From assembly GCA_958450365.1 (NCBI GenBank), contig CAUEEP010000908.1, positions 682,001 through 746,000 of the forward strand: 64,000 nt of DNA, given 5' to 3'. Shown one piece after another: positions 58,127 through 64,000 of the stretch. Source of the DNA: Mesorhabditis belari (taxonomy: Eukaryota > Nematoda > Chromadorea > Rhabditida > Rhabditidae). The notes beneath the pieces were generated by a model. It did not search any database, was not told where the DNA came from, and saw only the letters and a program-made list of their open reading frames with translations. A program made the position numbers and the translations under genes. How positions within the stretch are numbered: position 1 is the stretch's first letter; each line of letters starts with the position of its first letter.

Positions 58127-60236
58127 ATGATGCTCTTCATAGCTACAGTATTACTCGGATTTATTGAATTGGTAAATATTTGCAGTTTTTTATTGAGTTT
58201 TGAGCGATTTTGTACAGTTAATTAGGAGTTGACTCCCTCTGGAGTAAGGGAGATGCATTGTGGTGTAATGGTTAGTACAGTTGCCCGGTAAGCGGAAGGT
58301 CGCGGGTTCGAGACCCGGCGACGCATTATTTGCCCTAGTTCCAACTTCCAGAAAATTTTTGTCTAATTAGACGCCAATTAATAGTGGCTAAAGGAAATGG
58401 AGCCGTATTTGAATTTAGTATGCTTAACTTAAACAAGAATTCCTTAGATCGATGCCACTTGCCCCACATTGCCGTCGACGATTTCTCCGATGATGTCCCT
58501 TGGTGGTGGGCATTGTTTTACAAAAAGCCTAACAAAATTTTCCTTTACTAAAAGAGATTCTCCCAAATTTTTTACGCCTTCCCAAATTCCTCTCTTTCAG
58601 TTTCGTTTCCCAGTTGTGCCTCCAACACGACCTGTTACAACTATTTGGGTATTGATGAGTGCTTTCCACAATTGTGCGAACCGTTGCCCGCTGGAGTGTC
58701 CACTCAAATGTTTGGTAAGAGGATTTACTTACAAAATTGATCCATATAAGTTTAAATTTGACGCTTCTTAGTGTCCTGCCTTTTTTCAGAGGATATTTAG
58801 TCTAACTTCCATTTAGCAAACGTGCCTTATCAGCTTGTCTTTTCAGCAAACGTGTTTGGTCTTCCGTGTACACTCTATGGCTCGACATTTGTATGTTATA
58901 GTTCACAAGGAATGAATGGATGCTATCAAGTGGGCGATTGAGTTGATACCTTTTTCTCGGTTTGGTTCTACAACAAAAATCACTTATTTTTATTAGACTT
59001 AGAGGGAAAAAAATTGAATTCGGCTCCGTAACAGTCGTTCGGATAATTATCCTGATCCAGATTATCCGAAAACTCTAAATAATTCCACTATCCGGAGTTT
59101 TCCGGATAAATATTCAGATTATCTGAAAATTCACCTGATCCGGAAGCCCTCTTTTTTCAAGACCCCAAATTCCATATGAATGTAATTCGAATATTAATCT
59201 CACAGCAAACTAGACTTGATAACGAGGCTTAACGAGCGGCTAAGCTTCGTTATTTGGCTTCAAGTTTGACCAGTGATAACAGCGCACTGGAATTTGCTAG
59301 TAATCTGAAACATTTTCTACCAGAAAGCCTAGATTATCAGCTTCCTTTTGATACCAAACATTCAACAAAAAACGAGATCTTAAAGAGGCCTCGTTAAGCG
59401 TAGTAATTTTAAGGTTTAATGTGATTTTTTGGTATCAAAATGAAGCCAATAATATTGGCTTTCTGATGAAAAAAGTTTCAGATTGCTAGCAACTTTCAGT
59501 GTGCCGCCATGACTGTCCAAATGGGAGCAACCCCAAAATATCGTTAGCCATGTCTACAGCAAACTATTAGTGTGTTTCAGACACAAGTCACAGCCAGCAC
59601 CCCGATTTCCCAAATCTCCTCAAATAGCCCATCTACATGCCCCTCATTGCCGTCAACAGTTTCCCCGACAATGTTCGTCGCATGTGAGTGGTCGCAATTT
59701 TTAGTAGAAATCGTCTTTGTCGTTCAAAATACATGGTTTAGTAAACGTGAATTGTCCTTGGTGTTAGGTAAAACGCTGAAGAACCCCTATAATTTTGTGG
59801 TTTCAGTTGCTTCCCCTGGTAGCCTCGCGTGTCCAGCCGGTTCCACTTGTTATTCGGTAGTCGGAATCAATGGATGCTATTCAACGGGCACCTCAACCAC
59901 CACCAAAAATTGCACAGATGCTAGTCCATCGTAAGTTTTAGGCAAAACTACCATAAAACTTGTAATACTTTTGAAAGAGTCAATTTTCATTGGTTTTATT
60001 TATGTACGATGCTTACAGGATTTGGCCGGTCAGGTCTAATCACCCGAAATTTGCCAAAAAAGTGCATCAAAATGTACATCAGTTATATAAAAGAAGAGGG
60101 AAAAACTTAGTTCAGCAAGAAATCAATCGTTTTCAGGTGCTCAATCTGGGCCAATTGTGGCTTTTGCAATGATTCAATTGTGGCCAGCGTCGACAAAGCA
60201 AAATATTGCATAAAAACGTGCAATCTTTGCATTTGA
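58127..60236 (+). CDS. Cysteine-rich secreted protein with C-terminal ShKT domain
   Basis: Exons 58127-58171, 58448-58502, 58601-58714, 58847-58929, 59581-59683, 59807-59930, 60137-60236; all phases agree, giving about 207 residues. Exon 1 is a signal peptide core (MMLFIATVLLGFIEL). Two TCP(T/S)LPST(I/V)SP units follow, and three copies of a module with the pattern G-S/T-x-C-Y-x5-(G)-I/M-N/D-G/E-C-Y/F (TTCYNYLGIDECF, FVCYSSQGMNGCY, STCYSVVGINGCY). The last exons form a ShKT domain: NCTDASPSC, IWANCGFC and KYCIKTCNLCI. ShKT is a six-cysteine fold common in secreted nematode proteins and not by itself a sign of toxicity. If the donor at 58930 is not used, reading on gives a stop at 58939-58941 and a 102-residue form without ShKT. 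An AATAAA follows at 60324. Confidence 0.7.
58254..58326 (+). tRNA. tRNA-like sequence, anticodon position GGT (Thr), probably degenerate
   Basis: 73 bases that fold as a full cloverleaf by position: acceptor 7 bp (one mismatch), D stem GTGT/GTAC, anticodon stem 4 of 5 pairs, loop CCGGTAA, T stem 4 of 5 pairs with loop TTCGAGA. The A box (TGGTGTAATGG) and B box (GGTTCGAGACC) are good. Position 33 is C instead of the invariant T, so it may be a pseudogene or a tRNA-derived repeat. It lies in intron 1 of the ShKT protein gene. Confidence 0.55.
59220..59510. repeat. Foldback repeat in intron 4 of the ShKT gene
   Basis: The stretch 59279-59355 (CACTGGAATTTGCTAG...) is the approximate reverse complement of 59431-59506. 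The inner parts AACGAGGCTTAACGAG and GGCCTCGTTAAGCG also pair. Immediately before it, 59040-59135 is rich in TTATCCGGA/TCCGGATAA palindromes. Likely a MITE or foldback insertion. Confidence 0.55.
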
Positions 60237-60323
60237 GGCTATTTCTTTTTAATTAACCCTATTTATTGAAGCATTTTCATGTGCAAATTGTGTGCTTGAT
60301 AATAAGTAAGCTGTAAATAATCT

Positions 60324-60329
60324 AATAAA
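60324..60329 (+). promoter_or_regulatory. Polyadenylation signal AATAAA
   Basis: 88 bases after the stop codon of the ShKT gene, a usual distance for nematode 3' ends. Confidence 0.5.
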
Positions 60330-60624
60330 CGTTCTCGCTCAAAGCACAAAAACCTGTTATCTGAACCGAGAGTCCGTATTTCCGTAATTGAGGAAAATCA
60401 CTAAATTTTCGCATTTTCATTTATTGGCAAATCTCTTCTTGAAAACTTCATGATAAAATTTAGTTCACCAAGCGAGCAAGTACACGGGGCAAGCATCAAC
60501 TCCCTTTTTTGCCCCATTTTTACCCATTGTTTGAAAAACAGTGGGACGATTTTGGAAATTAAGTACATCCCACGTCTATTCACACCTGGAAACGCTGTTT
60601 TCGCATATCAACGAGAAGCTTTTT
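60330..60624. other. Intergenic, no gene seen
   Basis: Short open frames on both strands without domain or splice support. Confidence 0.35.
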
Positions 60625-60702
60625 TGCAAGAGGGATCGAACCCGGGCAAGAACTGTATAGGCTATCTTTGATACAAGGCTCTTACCCACCACACCACCTG
60701 CA
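60625..60702 (-). tRNA. tRNA-like sequence, about 78 nt, probable pseudogene
   Basis: On the minus strand the ends TGCAGGT and TCTTGCA pair in 6 of 7 positions. There is a clear B box (GGGTTCGATCCC) and an A-box-like TGGTGTGGTGGGTAAG. The anticodon arm does not fold well. Its length suggests an extended variable arm. Probably a tRNA pseudogene or tRNA-derived element. Confidence 0.4.
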
Positions 60703-61101
60703 CACTTGTTTTTCAGAGTGAAAGGGATAGAGGCAGCCCGGAACTTAAGATGCTTATAACTTTTGCCAGCAAGATGTTTTGCCGATTTTGAAAGCAGATT
60801 CGGAATCGCAATGAAAAAACTGCTAGGTCTCATTACAAAAGGCCATTACAGAAGGCCTGTTGCACTTTTCTAGAAGGCGTCGACGATTTCGCGAAATGAG
60901 CCGAGAAATAGATAAATTTGCGGTGAAAACCCATCACAAATGTGCGACACTGAAGAACACTTAAGTGGGTGTTTTTGGGAGAGACGACGCAACTGCTTGT
61001 TCATTGTATCATTCATTCATTCACGCCCGTTCGGCGCTTATTTCCAAGCTCAATTCTTTCTGCAATCGTCGTCGACTTCTTTGTGAATTTATTTTGTGCT
61101 C
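60703..61101. other. Intergenic, no gene seen
   Basis: No repeat end, RNA or coding signal recognised; the frame beginning 60969 overlaps the better frame at 61102 and is likely its shadow. Confidence 0.3.
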
Positions 61102-61374
61102 ATGTCATCAGCGTATGTTGCCATAATTTGTCTCGTCATTCATGCTTTCATCGGCTTTTACACCGTGCGGCTTTTTGCCCCACAAAATCAAATGTCTTGT
61201 CTAGAAATGACCCATTACGAGGTTACTGCATGGTTACCTCAGTTTTTCTCTTCCAATTCCAATTGCACAAAACTATTCTCATTGAAACACATAGGAAGAG
61301 ATCTTGTAAACGTTTTATTTTTGTTTAAATTACTTCTTTCACTAATGATCAGCCAATATCGTGACCAACGCTGA
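61102..61374 (+). CDS. Small hypothetical protein with N-terminal hydrophobic segment
   Basis: A 90-codon frame from ATG at 61102 starting MSSAYVAIICLVIHAFIGFY, which could be a signal peptide or anchor, followed by APQNQMSCLEMTHYE and SNSNCTKLF and a second hydrophobic stretch (LVNVLFLFKLLLSLMI). No family recognised. No splice or promoter evidence; it could be a chance frame or one exon of a larger gene. Confidence 0.35.
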   Translation: MSSAYVAIICLVIHAFIGFYTVRLFAPQNQMSCLEMTHYEVTAWLPQFFSSNSNCTKLFSLKHIGRDLVNVLFLFKLLLSLMISQYRDQR

Positions 61375-61535
61375 TACCCTCCGAAGCACCACCGACATCT
61401 AAAGGAAACGCTCGGCGCGACTAACGTCGCGCCAAGCGCCCCTCCGAGGCCCCTGCAACAATACCTTCACCGCGAGGTAACTCAAATTTGCATATTTCAA
61501 CTCTATGCCTAAAAAGATTTAGAGCAAAAAATTTT

Positions 61536-61615
61536 GGAGCGGACAGGAATCGAACAGGCACCCTTTTGGGGCGATCGTTTTGGAGACGCGACGCTAACCA
61601 CCTTGACCACGCCCC
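61536..61615 (-). tRNA. tRNA-like sequence with long variable arm (class II form)
   Basis: On the minus strand GGGGCGT pairs with CCGCTCC in 6 of 7 positions. The A box TGGTCAAGGTGG and B box TGTTCGATTCC are good. The anticodon loop reads CTCCAAA (CCA at the anticodon position, T at 33), and CCC-CAAAA-GGG forms a variable-arm hairpin. D and T stems are weak. CCA would be Trp, which is never class II normally, so this is either a pseudogene or a nematode-specific variable-arm tRNA relative. Confidence 0.5.
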
Positions 61616-62149
61616 AAAAACCAAAATTGTAAAGACCTAAACCAATCTAAAACAAGTAGCAGCTTAAGCTTCAAGCTGAAGATGCCAGTCAGGGTTGGTG
61701 AGATATTGAGTGATACTTGTAAAAGTACAGCTGAATATCTTAAGCAGCCCTAGTTGTGAACCTGGGCCGTGTAACCGAAAAGGATTCCTTATGGCTGCAA
61801 TTTGAATGTGGAATGGATGAATCTTCCTGAAAACTTTAAGGTTTGTTTGGATGAAAACGTAATTTTTGTGACTTTTTGGGTTATTCATTCTGTGTTTTGT
61901 TTTTTTTGTTAAATTGTTTTAATCGTTGAAGATTTGAATCGCAGTTTAAAGTTTTTACTTTTTGATTTCAATGGTATTGTTTGATTATATATCAATATCA
62001 ATTTTTAATCAACTTGACGGGGCTCACTCCCCTCCACTTTCATTCGTTGATTCACCCATGTATATGAAAACAAAAATGAGCAGACATGCAAATAAGCAAA
62101 AACTTATGCTTATGAAGTGCAATTTTTCATTTCAAATCAATCTCATCAA
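61616..62149. other. Intergenic, no gene seen
   Basis: Contains only short unsupported frames; probably the upstream region of the gene at 62150. Confidence 0.35.
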
Positions 62150-63306
62150 ATGATTTCTACCGTATTCCTATGTTCTCTATTTCTTTTTATTTTTTGCTTT
62201 GTTCCTTGTGAGGCTTGTCAACCCACAGCCCACAATTCTCCTCGTTTCTATGAAGTTATCGAAAAAACTGATGCATATTATTTCTTGAGGAATCAAGTTG
62301 TTAGTTTAAAGTAGAGATTTAATTTTAAAGTCTTGTATAGAGAATGGGAAGGCTCAAACGAGAGGTTGGACTTGAAACTGATCAACCAAAAGTAATCGAA
62401 TCATCGAGTGAGTCGAGTGAGAATGAAGATATTGCACCAAAGGTAAGGAAAAACCATTTTGAAAAAGCAAATAATGTTCAGGGAAAACCGGTGTTATTGA
62501 GGGAACCCCGATACGAATTGGCTAATCTCGTGCTACTTAGCATTCTCGGTTTGTAAGCTTTCAAAAGTACTAAAGTTGATACCTTTACAATTTCTTTTCA
62601 AGTTTTTTTTTCCATGGAAACGAATTCTTTACCAAATTTTTTGCGTTTTAAAGGTCTTCATTTCACTTGAGCTTTTGAGAGAAAGTTCAAAGCTTGCCTC
62701 AACTCGTTAAAAACCCATTTTATATGAAATTTTCAATTACTGTTTTAAAGAAATCGCTGAACGGATCGTTTTCAAATTTTACAGACTTTTGCAACCAAAA
62801 GAGCTCTATCTTTTTTACTTTAGCACCAAAATAGGTTTGTATTGAAGAAAGTGTCCAAATTGCAATTCGGAGGAGTTTCGGAGCAAAAGTGCTCGACTTG
62901 TGCTCGACAAAAGTGCTTGGGTGCTCGATTTTGTGCCTTTGAAAATCCACAAAAACAACTACTTCAAAGAATTTCACAAAAGCCATTTTGCAGACAAACA
63001 ATTAAGCTTTTTAATAGTTTAAATAGAAATTTTGTTGGTGGCGACATTGTTTTCAAAAGACTTTGAAAGAGAATTGTAAAGACTTATGCACAAACCTAAT
63101 AGCAAAAAGTATTGGAAAAAATATCTCATCTCATTACAGGCAACAATAAAGTTAAAGCAAAGACAATATCAAGTGTATTTTCAGTGTTCATCGCCATCTT
63201 CACATTGATCGTTTCACTGAGAAAGAATCACAGCCGTTCTATTCACTCCACAATAAACCATGAATATAAATTGCTTCATCAAAGTCGACAATCAGCTAAT
63301 GTATAA
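62150..63306 (+). CDS. Small signal-peptide protein with possible C-terminal membrane helix
   Basis: Exons 62150-62296, 62341-62442, 62482-62548 and 63140-63306; introns of 44, 39 and 591 bp with GT..AG and matching phases; about 160 residues. Residues 1-22 (MISTVFLCSLFLFIFCFVPC) are a strong signal peptide. The middle is charged, with MGRLKREVG (a dibasic site) and a Ser/Glu-rich stretch (IESSSESSENED). The last exon encodes SSVFSVFIAIFTLIVSL, a good transmembrane helix, followed by a basic tail. If the third donor (GTTTGT) is not used the protein ends at 62556 after LLSILGL (107 residues, secreted). No family recognised. Confidence 0.5.
62557..63105. repeat. Probable MITE remnant in the last intron
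   Basis: Ends with GACTTATGCACAAACCTAATA (about 63081-63101), resembling the right terminus of the MITEs at 12.2 and 52.3 kb (GACTTATGCATCAACCTAATA). No left terminus found. The part 62918-63004 is repeated at 63684-63755 (CTTTGAAAATCCACAA..., CAAAAGCCATTTTGCAGA). Confidence 0.4.
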
Positions 63307-63413
63307 AAGAATTGTGCATAAATTATTACTGACTTGTCCTAAAACTGAAATGAAATGCTGAAGATTAAATTCTGATACCTGTCAAAGAAACTTTTTATCT
63401 TTTTATCTACATA

Positions 63414-63644
63414 CAGTACTGGACAATGAAATATCATATTTAAAAAACGACCGTCACTTTCACGCGTCTGTAACTCCCTTGTCTTTACCGTATTTCTAAA
63501 TATTAATATTACCATTGTGTAGCCCTTGAAAAGAGCTTTCAGAAAATATATAACACTAATAGTTTAGACTCAAAGACAAGGGAATTACAGACGCGCGAAA
63601 GTGACGATCGTTTTTCAAATATCATATTTTATTGTCCAGTACTG
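63414..63644. mobile_element. Tc1-type MITE (231 bp)
   Basis: Terminal inverted repeats of about 80 bp starting CAGTACTGGACAATGAAATA, flanked by TA (63412-63413 and 63645-63646). The start CAGTACTGG resembles Tc1-family ends. The arms pair almost completely, leaving a centre of about 70 bp. No coding capacity. Confidence 0.85.
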
Positions 63645-63646
63645 TA

Positions 63647-64000
63647 CTCTACAACCACTTTGTAAAGAAGATTTGCTCGCTTTTGTACCTTTGAAAATCC
63701 ACAACTACTTCCAAGAATTTCCCAAAAGCCATTTTGCAGAGAAACAACAAGGAAAAAATTAATATGAATCATTACCTACTGTAAAGTTCACAAAACACTT
63801 GTTAAAGTTATATTTTGTTTCATTGTTTATGTCTCAATAAATCATCGTTGATTCAACAGATGTTTTCTTTTGTCAAATAATTAAAATATCGATGGTTTCT
63901 CGAGCAAACATTTTGAATATTAGCCGTCAAAACATTTTTCCGAAAGCAGAAAGATTTTAGTTTATGATTGAGAATCGAATCGATGAAATTAAAAAAGAAA
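63647..64000. other. Window end, no gene seen
   Basis: Holds the second copy of the 62.92-kb direct repeat and AT-rich sequence. Confidence 0.35.

Noticed and set aside
59439..59462. ATG AAGCCAATAATATTGGC as a separate start exon for the ShKT part
   Set aside because: Hydrophobic start but followed by a stop with no donor, and it lies in a foldback repeat.

Overview
This window reads as nematode nuclear DNA, most likely Caenorhabditis or a close clade V relative. It is AT-rich, introns are often about 40 bp with TTTTCAG-type acceptors, there is a serpentine chemoreceptor of the nematode-specific superfamily, a ShKT domain, and many mariner/Tc1/hAT-type transposons and MITEs. There is no bacterial-style operon, CRISPR array or rRNA. 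All gene models are hand-made splicing models from the sequence; no search was run.

Layout. 1-9.2 kb is a large inverted repeat (arms about 2.9 kb, spacer about 2.7 kb) built of nested foldback repeats. The next 48 kb is one gene-bearing unit present three times in the same orientation: A (about 9.25-23.7 kb), B (about 27.6-39.46 kb, lacking the left end) and C (about 45.67-57.3 kb, lacking the right end), with blocks of the same foldback repeats between them (23.7-27.6 and 39.46-45.67 kb, the second again palindromic). From 57.3 kb to the end is single-copy sequence with at least two plausible secreted or membrane protein genes and three tRNA-like sequences.

Each full unit carries, in order: a three-exon gene for a 62-residue secreted six-cysteine peptide (+); a six-exon seven-transmembrane serpentine receptor gene (-); a decayed mariner; an unrecognised conserved reading frame (-); a LINE 3' end; a second decayed mariner; a many-exon gene (+) of short acidic phase-0 exons that in A and B runs into the C-terminal half of a KRBA2/Ginger-like integrase; and the last three exons of an SLC17-type transporter (-), cut off by the repeat block. 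The acidic/integrase gene is broken in every copy. The peptide gene is open in A and C, the receptor gene is open in C and slightly shorter in A.

History visible in the sequence: A and B are nearly identical over their right halves and share a 1,287-bp mariner insertion and a nonsense codon; C has the empty, unoccupied mariner target and a different nonsense codon. A and C carry independent insertions of one 520-bp MITE, and A alone carries a 556-bp hAT-like MITE with an exact 8-bp target duplication. The order is therefore C versus A/B split first, mariner insertion, then A/B duplication or gene conversion.

The right-hand 6.7 kb holds a gene for a cysteine-rich secreted protein with repeated modules and a terminal ShKT domain (58.1-60.2 kb, with a tRNA-like sequence in intron 1), and a four-exon gene for a small signal-peptide protein with a possible C-terminal membrane helix (62.15-63.3 kb).
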